Source: Pseudomonas sp. SCB32
Lineage (GTDB): Bacteria > Pseudomonadota > Gammaproteobacteria > Pseudomonadales > Pseudomonadaceae
Length of the DNA: 64,000 bases
NCBI RefSeq assembly: GCF_009189165.1
Contig: NZ_CP045118.1
Location: 1,798,001-1,862,000 of the forward strand
Reading direction: 5' to 3'
Shown here: positions 1 to 8,631 of the stretch, one piece after another
Layout: each line of letters starts with the position of its first letter
Position numbering within the stretch: position 1 is the stretch's first letter
Program-made: the position numbers and the translations under genes
Notes under the pieces: generated by a model
Database searches by the model: none
Seen by the model: the letters and a program-made list of their open reading frames with translations, nothing else
Told to the model about the DNA's origin: nothing

Positions 1-182
1 CTTGACCAAACCCGTTGTACCACCTAATCCCTGATATCAATCGGCCTGTACCTTTCCGGTGCAGTGGTGATACGCGTGCGGTCTGTTGTCCGGCATGGCG
101 GTTCGAGTGTGTGGACAGGTTAAGCCTGCCGCTTTCGGGTGGTCAGGGAACGGCTAGCAGACCCGAACAATGGGATGAAGTT

Positions 183-2372
183 ATGGCTCAGATAACAAAT
201 AGAATTCCGCTGACGCTCGCTGCGCTTTCGGTGTTTGTCTCCGCTCATGCGAATGCTCTTGGCCTGGGCGAAATCACATTGCACTCGTCGCTGAATCAGC
301 CGCTGGACGCGGAGATCGCCTTGCTGCAAACGGGCGATATGACCTCCGACGAACTGATCGCTCGCCTGGCGAGTCCGGCAGCCTTCGAGCAGGCTGGCGT
401 CGATCGCTTCATGTTCCTGCAGAACCTGCGTTTCACTCCGGTGATTCGCGGCGGGCGCAGCTACATCAAGGTGGTCTCCACCCAGCCGGTGCACGAGCCC
501 TACCTCAACTTCCTGGTGGAAGTAGAGCGGCCCAACGGGCGCATGCTCCGCGAGTACACCGTGCTCCTCGACCCACCGAGCTACAACAGCGCGCGTACGT
601 CGGTCGCGGCCAGTGTCCCGCTGCCCGATCGCACGGCGCCAGAGCCTTCCGGTCGACGCACTTCACCGGTTCGCAGCGCCCCCGCGGCACCGCCCATCCC
701 GGCGGGCGAGGGACGTTACACCACCGTGCGCAGTGACACGCTGTGGGGGATCGCCTCGCGCCTGGGTGGCACCGGCGCCTCGCACCGCCAGCTGATGGAC
801 AGCCTGTTGGCGCTCAATCCACAGGCCTTCGTCAACGGTGATCCGCATCGCCTGAAGGTCGGCCAGACGCTGGTCCTGCCGCAGGGCCAGCAGTACGCCG
901 GGCACACCAACGCTCCCGTTCCGCAGCCTGCCGCCGCGGCCCCCGCGACCAATACCGCCGCGCCGACCGCACAGGATGCCGCGCCTGCCAACGCAGCGCC
1001 CTCCGTGGCACCGGCCGCTGATGCGGCAGCAGTCGCGGCGCCCGTTGCACCTGCCACACCGACGGTCGATGGCAACCTGGCCAAGGCGGAAGCCGACCTT
1101 GCCCTGAGCAATGCCCAGCGCGACCAGTTGAATCAGCGCATGGACGCCATGCAGAAGCAGCTGGAGTCGCTGCAGAAAGCCCTGGAAAGCCGCGACCAGC
1201 AGGTGCAGAGCCTGCAGGCCGAACTGGCCCACCGCGATGCTCCTGCCACTCCTGCCACTCCTGCCGCTCCGGCAGCACCCAAGGCCGAACAGTCGGCACC
1301 TGCTCCCGCGCCGGTCGCTGCGGTTCCGGCGACGCCGGCTGTCGATGCTGCGGGCTCGTCCTTCAACGTCTGGCCGTGGCTGGGCGTGGGTGGGCTCGGT
1401 ACCTTGCTGGCCGGGCTGCTGCTGATGCGCCGCAAGCGCGAGGAGCCGCCGGTCAAGGACACCCGTATCCAGCCGGCCCAATCCAAGCCCATCCCGCAGG
1501 CCAGGCCCGTTGCCGCCGCGGTAGTGCCTCCGGCGCCCGCGTCGGTCCCGCGCCCGCAGCCTGTGCTCGCTCCCGATGCCGGTGTGGCACGCTTGCCGGC
1601 GGCCAGTGCGGACAGCCTGGAGGGGGCGGATATCTACATCGCCTACGGTCGTTTCAACCAGGCGCGCGACTTGCTGCGCAAGGCCGTCGCCCAGGAGCCT
1701 GAGCGTCGCGAACTGCGCATGAAGCTGCTGCTGGTGTTCGCCGAACTGGGCGATGTGGCGGGCTTCCATGAGCAGGAACGCGAGCTGATGGCGCAAGGCG
1801 GGGATCAGAAGCAGATCGACCAGATCAAGTCGCGCTATCCGGCAATGCTCGAACGCGCGCAGGACGTCCCTTCCGCCCCAACGGGCGAGACCCTGACCGA
1901 CTGGGATGACCTGTCGCTGGATGACACTCCCGCACCCGCTGCGCATGCCCACGCTGCCGAAGCGGAGCCGGATTTCGCGCTGAACCTGAACGACATGTCG
2001 CTGGATCTGGACTGGGATTCCCTCGATCCCTTCGAGACGCCGCAACGCAGCAAGAACGCGCCGGTGGCCGAACAACCGGTTCCCGCCGATTTCCGCAGCA
2101 ATCTGCGCGAGCTGCCGGAAATCACCGAGCTGGACCTGGACGGTGAGCACGCCAGCATGTTCGCACAGGCCACGGAGAGCGACCTGGTGTTCGAGCTGCC
2201 GGAGACCGACGTGCACGAGCATGACGAGCTGCTGGCCAGCCTCGACGAAGCCCGCGCCTGCATCGACAAGGGTAACCTGGAGGAGGCCTACCGCATCCTC
2301 AAGCAGGTGATCGAGAACGGCGACTCCAAGGCCAAGGCCGAGGCTCGCGAACTGCTGGCACTGATTGCCTGA
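183..2372 (+). CDS. FimV/HubP-like inner-membrane LysM protein
   Basis: About 729 residues. A signal-like N-terminus (ends near SAHANALG) precedes the conserved FimV N-terminal domain (GEITLHSSLNQPLDAEI, about residues 28-130). A LysM-like stretch lies near residues 176-235 (SDTLWGIASRL, GQTLVLP), followed by an Ala/Pro-rich linker with a Gln/Leu coiled coil (about 295-345). One membrane helix (about 395-415) has RRKRE after it, and the cytoplasmic part is acidic and ends in a TPR-like FimV C-terminal module. The family anchors to peptidoglycan and organises the cell pole, type IV pili and twitching. It is shorter than FimV of P. aeruginosa (about 919 residues), so this is probably the second, PA3340-type paralogue. 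An upstream in-frame ATG at 15 exists, but the signal peptide fixes the start at 183. The exact role is inferred. Confidence 0.8.
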   Translation: MAQITNRIPLTLAALSVFVSAHANALGLGEITLHSSLNQPLDAEIALLQTGDMTSDELIARLASPAAFEQAGVDRFMFLQNLRFTPVIRGGRSYIKVVSTQPVHEPYLNFLVEVERPNGRMLREYTVLLDPPSYNSARTSVAASVPLPDRTAPEPSGRRTSPVRSAPAAPPIPAGEGRYTTVRSDTLWGIASRLGGTGASHRQLMDSLLALNPQAFVNGDPHRLKVGQTLVLPQGQQYAGHTNAPVPQPAAAAPATNTAAPTAQDAAPANAAPSVAPAADAAAVAAPVAPATPTVDGNLAKAEADLALSNAQRDQLNQRMDAMQKQLESLQKALESRDQQVQSLQAELAHRDAPATPATPAAPAAPKAEQSAPAPAPVAAVPATPAVDAAGSSFNVWPWLGVGGLGTLLAGLLLMRRKREEPPVKDTRIQPAQSKPIPQARPVAAAVVPPAPASVPRPQPVLAPDAGVARLPAASADSLEGADIYIAYGRFNQARDLLRKAVAQEPERRELRMKLLLVFAELGDVAGFHEQERELMAQGGDQKQIDQIKSRYPAMLERAQDVPSAPTGETLTDWDDLSLDDTPAPAAHAHAAEAEPDFALNLNDMSLDLDWDSLDPFETPQRSKNAPVAEQPVPADFRSNLRELPEITELDLDGEHASMFAQATESDLVFELPETDVHEHDELLASLDEARACIDKGNLEEAYRILKQVIENGDSKAKAEARELLALIA

Positions 2373-2391
2373 TCCACGCGGTGAATGAAAA

Positions 2392-2414
2392 AAGCCCGGC
2401 CTTGTGCCGGGCTT
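2392..2414 (+). terminator. intrinsic terminator after the FimV-like gene
   Basis: A 9-bp perfect stem (AAGCCCGGC / GCCGGGCTT) with a CTTGT loop starts about 20 bp after the stop codon. It is preceded by A's and followed by a T-rich run (CTTCTT), so it could work in both directions. Confidence 0.8.
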
Positions 2415-2439
2415 CTTCTTGGGCGTTGCTCTGCTTATC

Positions 2440-2650
2440 GTAGGCGCGGACGGAGTCCGCTCCTGCTAGAGCCTGATTCAGACGCCGATGAGCCCGTCCT
2501 TGCAAGAGCGAGCTTGCTCGCGAACCCGGGCATAGCCTCCAGGGCAGATACCCCAGGAAAGTCGCTGATCCGCTTTTCGTAGGAGCGGACTTTGTCCGCG
2601 AAGGGCCAGCCTTGCAGAAGCGCATCGCGGAGAAGCTCCGCTCCTACGAG
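2440..2650. repeat. cluster of four REP-type palindromes
   Basis: The 373-bp gap between the FimV-like gene and plpD holds four short palindromes of the Pseudomonas REP type. They sit near 2440-2466 (GCGGACGGAGTCCGC core), 2500-2523 (GAGCGAGCTTGCTCGCGAA), 2579-2600 (GTAGGAGCGGACTTTGTCCG) and 2627-2648 (inverted orientation, ending CTCCTAC). Both the GCGGAC and GCGAGC core variants occur. They may stabilise the 3' ends of the converging transcripts. No gene is seen in the gap. Confidence 0.8.
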
Positions 2651-2745
2651 AGCAGTCCAGGCTCGGCCCCGGCACTGAAGATGGCGCGAGGTGTTACGGC
2701 ATACAACCGCGAGCGGTTGTATGCCCTGCGTCAGGTGACGAGCCG

Positions 2746-4932
2746 TTAGAAACTCCGCCCCAGGTTGATGTACATCGCGTGCTCGCTGGCACTGTTCAGA
2801 CCGTAGCTGAAGGACAGCGGACCCAGCGGCGTCTCGAAGCCCATCAGGATGCTGGCGGCGTTGATGTAGCCGGTGTCGTAGCTGTTGTCGTTGTTCCACA
2901 CCCGTCCGCGCTCCAGGCTGCCGCCCAGGTAGAAGGGGAAGTCCAGCGGCAGGAAGGAACGCTCGGTCATGCGCCGGTAGTAGATGGCCCGGCCCAGGCT
3001 GTAGTTCTGACCGGCCAGGGCGTCCTGGCGGTAGCCGGAGAGCTGCCGCGCGCCGCCCAGCAGGAAGCTCGACACCACCACGTTGGCGTCGTCGATGGTT
3101 CGGCCGTAGCCGCCGCCCAGCACAAAGGTGTTCGGGCCAGTGCTCAGCGCCTTGTCCAGGTGGAGGTCCCACTGCCGATAGCGGTCGTCGTCGCCCAGCG
3201 AGGGAGTGTGCTCGCGGAAGTACGTCTGGATACTCGCGCCTTCGCGGGGGAAATCGACGCTGTCCATGGTGTCGAAGGAGTACGTGAGCTGGGCGTAGCC
3301 TTCGTTGAAGTGGTAGTTGGGCAGGTCCTGCTCGCCCACGCGCACATCGGCCTTGCCGTAGGCCTGGGCCACGCCGAGGCGGAACTCGCCGTTGTTGGCG
3401 ATCTGCCGGCCGAGGTTGATGCCGTAGCCGTAGCGCTCCAGGCGGTATTCGGCGATGGGGTCGTCGTCGTTGGTGGCTTCCACGTTCTGCGCTTCGTTGA
3501 ACAGGAAGGGCGCGACGAAGTAGCGCGAGCCGACGTCCAGCGGCTGGTAGAACTCGCTGTAGAGCTCCTGGTGGTCGCCGATCTGCAGGCGCGTCAGCCA
3601 TTCCGCGCCGAGGCGGTTGATGCCGTTGACGCGGTAACTGGCACCGACGTTGAAGGTGCTGTCGCCGTTCAGGTCGTCGGAGAGGTTCAGGCCCAGGCGC
3701 AGGTAGTCGGTGCCGCTGCGCTTGCCGGAGGCGTGGATCACCAGTGCGTTGCCGTCCTTGCGGTGCACCACGCGGTACTGTACCTGGTCGAAGTATTCGA
3801 GGCCGTAGAGGGTGCTCATGTCCCGCTGCAGACGTTCGAGGTCGAGGTGTTCGCCCAGCGGCTGGCGGATGTAGTGGAGGATGACGTCGTCGCTGACCTT
3901 GGAGTCGTTCTCCACCTCGATGCTGTTGATCACCGGCTTGCGCTCGCCGGGCGTGCGCGCCTGGTTCAGCGCCAGGGCGTGTTCGTCTTCGCCCTCGCGC
4001 AGGCTGGCCAGGCGTGGCGCGAGGATGGTGGTGGCGCGGTAGCCGGCGTCGATCAGTTGCGGCACCTTGCCGAAATCGGCGGAGCTGTAGCCGCTGAGCG
4101 GCGGCTGGATCAGCACGTCGCTGGCGGTCAGGGTGGCCAGCTGCGCTTCGGAGTTCTTGCGGGTCATCAGGGTGACGGACTGGTTGAGCATGTCCACCAC
4201 CGTGGTCAGTTGCTTGCGGTCGAGCAGCGGGTTGCCGATGTCGACCACGATGACCACGTCGACGCCCATCTGCCGCGCCACGTCCACCGGGATGTTGTCC
4301 ACCATGCCGCCGTCCACCAGCAGCTTGCCGTCCACCTCCACCGGGGCGAACACCGCCGGGATGGACATGCTTGCGCGGATCGCCTGGGGCAGGTGGCCCT
4401 TGCTGAACACGACTTTCTCGCCGGTGGCGATGTCGGTGGCCACCGCGCGGAAGGGGATGGCCAGCTTGTCGAAGTCGCGGGTGTCGCTGGTGTGCACCAG
4501 CAGGCTCTCCAGCAGCATCGACAGGTTCTGGCCCTGGATCGCGCCCAGCGGCAGGCCGAGGGTGCCGTCGTCACGGAAGCTGAGTTTCTGTTTCACCAGG
4601 AAGTCGCGGTCGTCCTGCTTGCGCCGGAAGGGCATGTCGACCCGGGGCGGGGAGTCGGACAGCGCCTGCTGCCAGTCCAGGCTCAAGGCCAGCTTTTCCA
4701 GTTCCTTGGGCGTGTAGCCCGCCGCGTAGAGGCCGCCGATCACCGCGCCCATGCTGGTGCCGGCGATGGCGTCGACGTGGATGCCCTGTTCGTCCAGCGC
4801 CTTGAGCACGCCGATGTGTGCCAGACCCCGAGCCGCTCCGCCGGAGAGTACCAGTCCGATCTTCGGTGGCGTGCTGGCCGCCAGGGCACCGAGGGGCAGG
4901 AGCAGAAGCAGGGCACACAACAGGCGGCGCAT
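2746..4932 (-). CDS. plpD: PlpD, patatin-like type Vd autotransporter lipase
   Basis: 728 residues, the length I recall for P. aeruginosa PlpD. A signal peptide (residues 1-19) is followed by a patatin domain with oxyanion loop GGAARG (31-36), nucleophile Ser60 in GTSMG and catalytic Asp207 in VDGG, the usual Ser-Asp dyad of a phospholipase A1-like enzyme. A single POTRA domain follows (roughly 310-395). A 16-strand-type beta barrel runs to the C-terminus and ends in Phe, typical of outer-membrane proteins. The patatin domain would be exported through its own barrel. It is convergent with the FimV-like gene and divergent from the SelW-like gene. Confidence 0.95.
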   Translation of the reverse strand: MRRLLCALLLLLPLGALAASTPPKIGLVLSGGAARGLAHIGVLKALDEQGIHVDAIAGTSMGAVIGGLYAAGYTPKELEKLALSLDWQQALSDSPPRVDMPFRRKQDDRDFLVKQKLSFRDDGTLGLPLGAIQGQNLSMLLESLLVHTSDTRDFDKLAIPFRAVATDIATGEKVVFSKGHLPQAIRASMSIPAVFAPVEVDGKLLVDGGMVDNIPVDVARQMGVDVVIVVDIGNPLLDRKQLTTVVDMLNQSVTLMTRKNSEAQLATLTASDVLIQPPLSGYSSADFGKVPQLIDAGYRATTILAPRLASLREGEDEHALALNQARTPGERKPVINSIEVENDSKVSDDVILHYIRQPLGEHLDLERLQRDMSTLYGLEYFDQVQYRVVHRKDGNALVIHASGKRSGTDYLRLGLNLSDDLNGDSTFNVGASYRVNGINRLGAEWLTRLQIGDHQELYSEFYQPLDVGSRYFVAPFLFNEAQNVEATNDDDPIAEYRLERYGYGINLGRQIANNGEFRLGVAQAYGKADVRVGEQDLPNYHFNEGYAQLTYSFDTMDSVDFPREGASIQTYFREHTPSLGDDDRYRQWDLHLDKALSTGPNTFVLGGGYGRTIDDANVVVSSFLLGGARQLSGYRQDALAGQNYSLGRAIYYRRMTERSFLPLDFPFYLGGSLERGRVWNNDNSYDTGYINAASILMGFETPLGPLSFSYGLNSASEHAMYINLGRSF

Positions 4933-5000
4933 AACAGAAGCATCCGGGTAGGCTTGTCGGCCGGTATTATAGGTGCGCGTCCTACAGCAGAGTCTGACTC

Positions 5001-5285
5001 ATGTCCGAAGCCAAAGCCGAAATCGTCATCACCTATTGCACCCAGTGCCAGTGGCTGCTGCGCGCCGCCTGGCTGGCCCAGGAGCTGCTGAGCACCTTCG
5101 GCGATGACCTGGGCAAGGTCAGTCTGGTGCCCGGCACCGGCGGCGTCTTCCATATCAGCTGCGACGGCGAGCAGATCTGGGAGCGCAAGGCCGACGGCGG
5201 ATTCCCCGAGGCCAAGGTGCTCAAGCAACGGGTGCGTGACCGCATCGATCCGCAGCGTGACCTGGGGCACAACGACCGCCCCTGA
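5001..5285 (+). CDS. SelT/SelW/SelH-family (Rdx) redox protein
   Basis: 94 residues, beginning EIVITYCTQCQWLLRA. The CxxC at residues 13-16 is the thioredoxin-like redox site of the Rdx family. In eukaryotic selenoprotein W the second or first position is selenocysteine, but here both are Cys and there is no in-frame TGA. GTGGVFHI and DGEQIW match the family's conserved middle strands. Substrate is unknown. It sits between plpD (divergent) and hldD, as PA3338 does in P. aeruginosa from memory. Family assignment is firm; cellular function is not known. Confidence 0.88.
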   Translation: MSEAKAEIVITYCTQCQWLLRAAWLAQELLSTFGDDLGKVSLVPGTGGVFHISCDGEQIWERKADGGFPEAKVLKQRVRDRIDPQRDLGHNDRP

Positions 5286-5408
5286 ATCGACGGCCAGTGC
5301 TGGAAAGATCATTTCGTTAGCTGGCTATCTTCTTTGCTTCATGTCAACGGGGTACGCCCGTACCACTCGTAGTCTGAAGGCATCCATTCTCCGCAAGGGA
5401 TGCCTGAC

Positions 5409-6401
5409 ATGAGCATCATCGTCACGGGCGCCGCCGGCTTCATCGGCAGCAACCTCGTCAAGGCGCTGAACGCGCGCGGCGAGACCGACATCATCGCGGT
5501 CGACGATCTGACCGATGGCGACAAGTTCGCCAACCTCGCCGACTGCGACATCAGCGATTACCTGGACAAGCGCGACTTCATCGAGCGCTATGCCCGGGGC
5601 GACTTCGGCGTGGTGCGCGCGCTGCTCCACCAGGGCGCCTGCTCCAGCACCCTGGAGCGCGACGGGCGCTACATGATGGACAACAACTACCGCTACAGCG
5701 GCCAGTTGCTGGACGCCAGCCTGTCGCTGGGCGTGCCGTTCCTCTATGCCTCGTCGGCAGCGGTGTACGGCGGCGGTCACGAGTTCCGCGAAATGCGCTC
5801 GTGCGAGCGGCCGCTGAACGTCTACGGCTATTCGAAATTCCTCTTCGACCAGCGCGTGCGCAGGGTGCTGCCGACCGCCCGCAGCCAGATTGCCGGCTTC
5901 CGCTACTTCAACGTCTACGGCCCGCGTGAGCAGCACAAGGGGCGCATGGCCTCGGTGGCCTTCCATTGCTTCAACCAATTCCGCGAGACGGGCAAGGTGA
6001 GGCTGTTCGGCGAATACGGCGACTACCCGGCCGGCGGTCACCTGCGCGATTTCGTCTCGGTGGAGGACGTGGCCAGGGTCAATCTGCATTTCCTCGACCA
6101 CCCCGAACGCAGCGGCATCTTCAACCTCGGCAGTGGCCGTGCACAGCCGTTCAACGACGTGGCGCTGGCGGTGGTCAACACCCTGCGCGCGCAACAGGAC
6201 CTGCAACCACTGACCCTGGACGCGGCCATCCGTGCCGGGCTGCTGGAATACACCGCGTTCCCGGACGAGCTGCGGGGCAAATACCAGTGCTACACCTGCG
6301 CCGACATCGCCTTCCTCCGCGAAGCGGGTTATCGCGAGCCGATGCTGGGTGTGGAGGAGGGCGTGGAGCGCTATTGCCGCTGGCTGCTGCAGCAAGCGTG
6401 A
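5409..6401 (+). CDS. hldD: ADP-L-glycero-D-manno-heptose 6-epimerase
   Basis: 330 residues. Short-chain dehydrogenase-type epimerase that converts ADP-D-glycero- to ADP-L-glycero-manno-heptose for the LPS inner core. It starts [14 protein letters not shown] (NADP-binding GxxGxxG) and carries the catalytic YGYSK motif (after ERPLNV) and [15 protein letters not shown], all diagnostic of HldD/RfaD. An in-frame ATG at 5400 lies 9 bp upstream, but AAGGGA at 5395-5400 is correctly spaced for 5409. It is cytoplasmic and essential for full-length LPS. Confidence 0.95.
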   Translation: MSIIVTGAAGFIGSNLVKALNARGETDIIAVDDLTDGDKFANLADCDISDYLDKRDFIERYARGDFGVVRALLHQGACSSTLERDGRYMMDNNYRYSGQLLDASLSLGVPFLYASSAAVYGGGHEFREMRSCERPLNVYGYSKFLFDQRVRRVLPTARSQIAGFRYFNVYGPREQHKGRMASVAFHCFNQFRETGKVRLFGEYGDYPAGGHLRDFVSVEDVARVNLHFLDHPERSGIFNLGSGRAQPFNDVALAVVNTLRAQQDLQPLTLDAAIRAGLLEYTAFPDELRGKYQCYTCADIAFLREAGYREPMLGVEEGVERYCRWLLQQA

Positions 6402-6420
6402 GGCGGCATGTATTGCCGGT

Positions 6421-6441
6421 TTTACCCAGTCTTTACCCAGT
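6421..6441. promoter_or_regulatory. tandem TTTACCCAGT repeat, candidate response-regulator site
   Basis: Two identical 10-mers TTTACCCAGT occupy 6421-6430 and 6432-6441, one helical turn (11 bp) apart, about 80 bp upstream of the small secreted-protein gene. Direct repeats at 11-bp phase are the usual recognition pattern of OmpR/PhoB-type response regulators. The regulator is not identified. Confidence 0.45.
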
Positions 6442-6472
6442 GCTGACACTCAGGGGAGGGTGAACACGCGAT

Positions 6473-6523
6473 CATTGCACCCGGAGCGGCGGACATCGGT
6501 CTGCCTGAGTCGGAGGTGCAATG
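6473..6523 (+). promoter_or_regulatory. leader hairpin that pairs the start codon
   Basis: CATTGCACC (6473-6481) is a perfect reverse complement of GGTGCAATG (6515-6523), which contains the last GG of the GGAGG ribosome-binding site and the ATG start. Between them a second hairpin forms: GGCGGAC (6488-6494), ATCG loop, GTCTGCC (6499-6505), with one G-U pair. In mRNA the nine-pair outer stem would hide the start codon, as RNA thermometers and other translational switches do. Structure is read from the sequence; the function is inferred. Confidence 0.45.
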
Positions 6524-7021
6524 AACGGGTCGTCTCGCGTGGCGCTCAGGGGTATCGCCGCGATGCTGGTACTGAGCCTGAGCGCAACCGTCCTGGCGGG
6601 GCCGCCGGGCCATGGGCCGGGTCCAGGCCCGGGACCGTACCACGGCTGGGGCCCGGGACCGGGTCATGGCCACGGCCTGCCGGATTATGCGCGGGAAGTG
6701 TGGATCGGCAGCATGCTGTACTTCGTCGCCGCCGGCACCTACTACCTGTGGAACGTCGACCGCCGCCAGTACGTGGTGGTGGAGACGCCGCCAGCAGTAC
6801 AGGCAGTGCCGAGCACCAGTTATGAAGTGATCGCCTATCCCGCTCGTGGCCAGGCGCCCGAGCAGCAAAGCCGCGATCGCTACGAATGCCACACCTGGGC
6901 CGTCGGCCAGAGCGGTTTCGATCCCGCCGCCGCCACCCAGGCACCGCCGCCGGGCGTCGCTGATACCTACCGGCGTGCCCTGGGGGCCTGCCTTAACGGG
7001 CGGGGCTACAGCGTCAACTGA
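6521..7021 (+). CDS. small secreted Gly/Pro/His-rich protein (DUF6515-like)
   Basis: 166 residues. A signal peptide (about residues 1-26, cleavage near VLAGPPG) is followed by a Gly-Pro-His-rich segment (GPGPGPYHGWGPG) that could bind metal. One hydrophobic segment follows (IGSMLYFVAAGTYYLWN). The C-terminal motif RYECHTWAVGQSGFDP with a final ACLNGRGYSVN resembles the DUF6515/YXWGXW-type small envelope proteins; that family call is from memory. ATG at 6521 has GGAGG at 6512-6516, but both lie in a stable hairpin. It is monocistronic and follows hldD by 119 bp. Confidence 0.7.
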   Translation: MNGSSRVALRGIAAMLVLSLSATVLAGPPGHGPGPGPGPYHGWGPGPGHGHGLPDYAREVWIGSMLYFVAAGTYYLWNVDRRQYVVVETPPAVQAVPSTSYEVIAYPARGQAPEQQSRDRYECHTWAVGQSGFDPAAATQAPPPGVADTYRRALGACLNGRGYSVN

Positions 7022-7052
7022 GGCTCCTGATTAGCAGGAGCCCACACCGGAC

Positions 7053-7148
7053 AGGCCGCTTCGCAGGCTGTCATGCGAGGAATCCTTGGCAATCCCTCCC
7101 CGGGGCAAGGGTTCGCAATCCGCATGCTGCGAAGCGGCCTTCTTTTTT
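7053..7148 (+). terminator. long nested hairpin ending in a T run (terminator or small RNA)
   Basis: A perfect 14-bp stem joins AGGCCGCTTCGCAG (7053-7066) to CTGCGAAGCGGCCT (7127-7140), followed at once by TCTTTTTT. Inside it, CATGCG (7072-7077) pairs with CGCATG (7121-7126), and CCTTG (7084-7088) can pair with CAAGG (7106-7110). A separate 8-bp hairpin lies just upstream (7022-7042, GGCTCCTG/CAGGAGCC), directly after the stop codon. The unit is far longer than a normal terminator and could be the 3' part of a structured RNA. Confidence 0.5.
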
Positions 7149-7174
7149 CCCGTCGCAGATGGGGTCTGTCCCTT

Positions 7175-7245
7175 GTAGGAGCGGGCTTGCTCGCGAATCT
7201 CTTCGTAGTGGAGCGTGGGCTGTTCGCGAGCAAGCTCGCTCCTAC
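7175..7245. repeat. REPIN (two inverted REPs)
   Basis: GTAGGAGCGGGCTTGCTCGCGAA and, about 25 bp later, its near reverse complement ending GCTCGCTCCTAC form a paired REP doublet. It lies between the nested hairpin and the end of the EamA gene. Confidence 0.8.
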
Positions 7246-7267
7246 GAACAGCGTTTCCTCGTTCGCG

Positions 7268-8134
7268 TCAGTGCGAGCCGCGTGCACTGAGAAATGTGGC
7301 GAAGATGATCAGCGCGCCTCCCGCCAGCATGCGCAGGCTCGGCGCCTCGCCGAACAGCACAGTGGCGAAGGCGATGCCGTAGACCGGCTCCAGGGCGAAG
7401 ATCACCGCCGCCGTGCGCGCCTTGATCAGCCGCAGGCTGGCGACGAACAGGCTGTGAGCGACGCCGGTGCAGAGTACGCCCAGGGCGACCAGCCAGAGCC
7501 AGTCCATGCCACGCACCGAGGGCAGCTCGACGAACACCAGCGGCAACAGGCAGGCGATGATGGTCAGGTTCTGGCACAGCGCCGCCTGGATCGGGTCGAT
7601 GCCGCGCACGCTTACCCGATTGGCCAGCGACAGCAGCGCGAACAGCAGGCCGGACACCGTGCCCCAGAGCAGTCCGGCGGTAGCGCCATCGCGCAGATCC
7701 AGTGTCGGGGTCACCATCACCAGGCCGATGCACACCAGCGCCACCACCAGGTATTCGCCCTTGTGGATGCGCTCGCGGAACAGCAGCCCCTCCAGCAGCA
7801 CGGTAAAGGCCGGGAAGCTGGCGAAGCCGAGGGTAGCGACCGCGACGTTGCCGACCTTCACCGCGAGGAAGAAGGTCAGCCAGTGCGTGCACAGCAGCAG
7901 GCCGCCGCCAACCAGCATGGCGGCCTGTTTCAACGTGGGGCGCTTTTGCTCGCGCAAGTGCCCGGCGAACACAGCTGCCAGCGACAGCGAGCCGAACAGC
8001 GCGCGGCCGAAGACGATGATCAACGGGCCCGCGAGGATGAGTTTGCCGAAGATGCCGGACAGCCCGAACATCAGGGCGCCGATGTGCAGGCCGAGCAGGG
8101 CGCCGCGGGGAGTGAGTCGGGAAATGGAAATCAT
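7268..8134 (-). CDS. EamA-family (DMT) inner-membrane exporter
   Basis: 288 residues with about ten hydrophobic helices in two EamA repeats (roughly 8-140 and 150-282), the drug/metabolite transporter architecture. Typical signatures are GALMFGLSGIFGKL in the first helix and FALEPVYGIAFATVLFGEAP near the end. Such proteins usually export amino acids or other small metabolites; the substrate cannot be told. It lies downstream of, and on the same strand as, the CsaA-like and AraC genes (88-bp gap), so co-transcription is possible. Confidence 0.88.
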   Translation of the reverse strand: MISISRLTPRGALLGLHIGALMFGLSGIFGKLILAGPLIIVFGRALFGSLSLAAVFAGHLREQKRPTLKQAAMLVGGGLLLCTHWLTFFLAVKVGNVAVATLGFASFPAFTVLLEGLLFRERIHKGEYLVVALVCIGLVMVTPTLDLRDGATAGLLWGTVSGLLFALLSLANRVSVRGIDPIQAALCQNLTIIACLLPLVFVELPSVRGMDWLWLVALGVLCTGVAHSLFVASLRLIKARTAAVIFALEPVYGIAFATVLFGEAPSLRMLAGGALIIFATFLSARGSH

Positions 8135-8221
8135 GCCTGCGAACCCGCCGACTGCCGTGGCGGGACCTTGCTGGAGAAGTGGGATGCGCGCCGGATCGGC
8201 CGGCTCAGGGTGAAGCGCAAA

Positions 8222-8563
8222 TCAGGCCAGCCGCGCGCCATTGGGCAGCGGCTTGTCGAATCCGGCCAGCACCACCTTGTCGTCGCTGTCGTAGACGCCG
8301 GTGACCAGCACTTCCGAGCGCACACCGGCGATGGACTTGGGCGCGAAGTTGCACACGCAGAGCACCTGGCGACCCACCAGGTCGTCAATGGCGTAATGCG
8401 CAGTGATCTGCGCGCTGGAGGTCTTCAGCCCCAGCGAGCCGAGGTCCACCTGGAGGATGTAGGCGGGCTTGCGCGCTTTCACGTTGGGCTCGGCCTGGAC
8501 GATGGTGCCCACGCGCAATTCGACGCGTTCGAAGTCCTGCCATTCGATGGTGTCTGCCGACAT
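8222..8563 (-). CDS. CsaA/YgjH-like tRNA-binding-domain protein
   Basis: 113 residues consisting only of an OB-fold EMAP/Trbp111 tRNA-binding domain: FERVELRVGTIVQAEPNVKARKP at the N-terminus, LKTSSAQIT in the middle and GRQVLCVCNFAPKSIAGVRSEVLV near the end. Stand-alone domains of this kind bind tRNA or act as the chaperone-like CsaA. The start is set by homology to the family; a longer reading frame upstream is non-homologous. About 70 bp separates it from the AraC gene on the same strand. Confidence 0.9.
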   Translation of the reverse strand: MSADTIEWQDFERVELRVGTIVQAEPNVKARKPAYILQVDLGSLGLKTSSAQITAHYAIDDLVGRQVLCVCNFAPKSIAGVRSEVLVTGVYDSDDKVVLAGFDKPLPNGARLA

Positions 8564-8631
8564 CGCTGTTCTCTTGTTCGGTTCGATGGTCGGCAGTCTA
8601 GGCGCTGGGTGCGCGGCTGTCTGTCGCGCGG

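Noticed and set aside
663..2222. 519-codon open frame antisense to the FimV-like gene
   Set aside because: Arg/Gly-rich shadow frame; the sense strand has signal peptide, LysM-like and membrane segments in the right order.
2779..5091. 770-codon open frame antisense to plpD
   Set aside because: Val/Ala/Gln/His-rich shadow of the beta-barrel gene; would cover the plpD promoter as well.
6473..6523. Possible protein-binding operator instead of RNA switch
   Set aside because: The inverted repeat could also be a DNA operator; the placement over the ribosome site and ATG made the RNA reading more likely, so it was kept as that.
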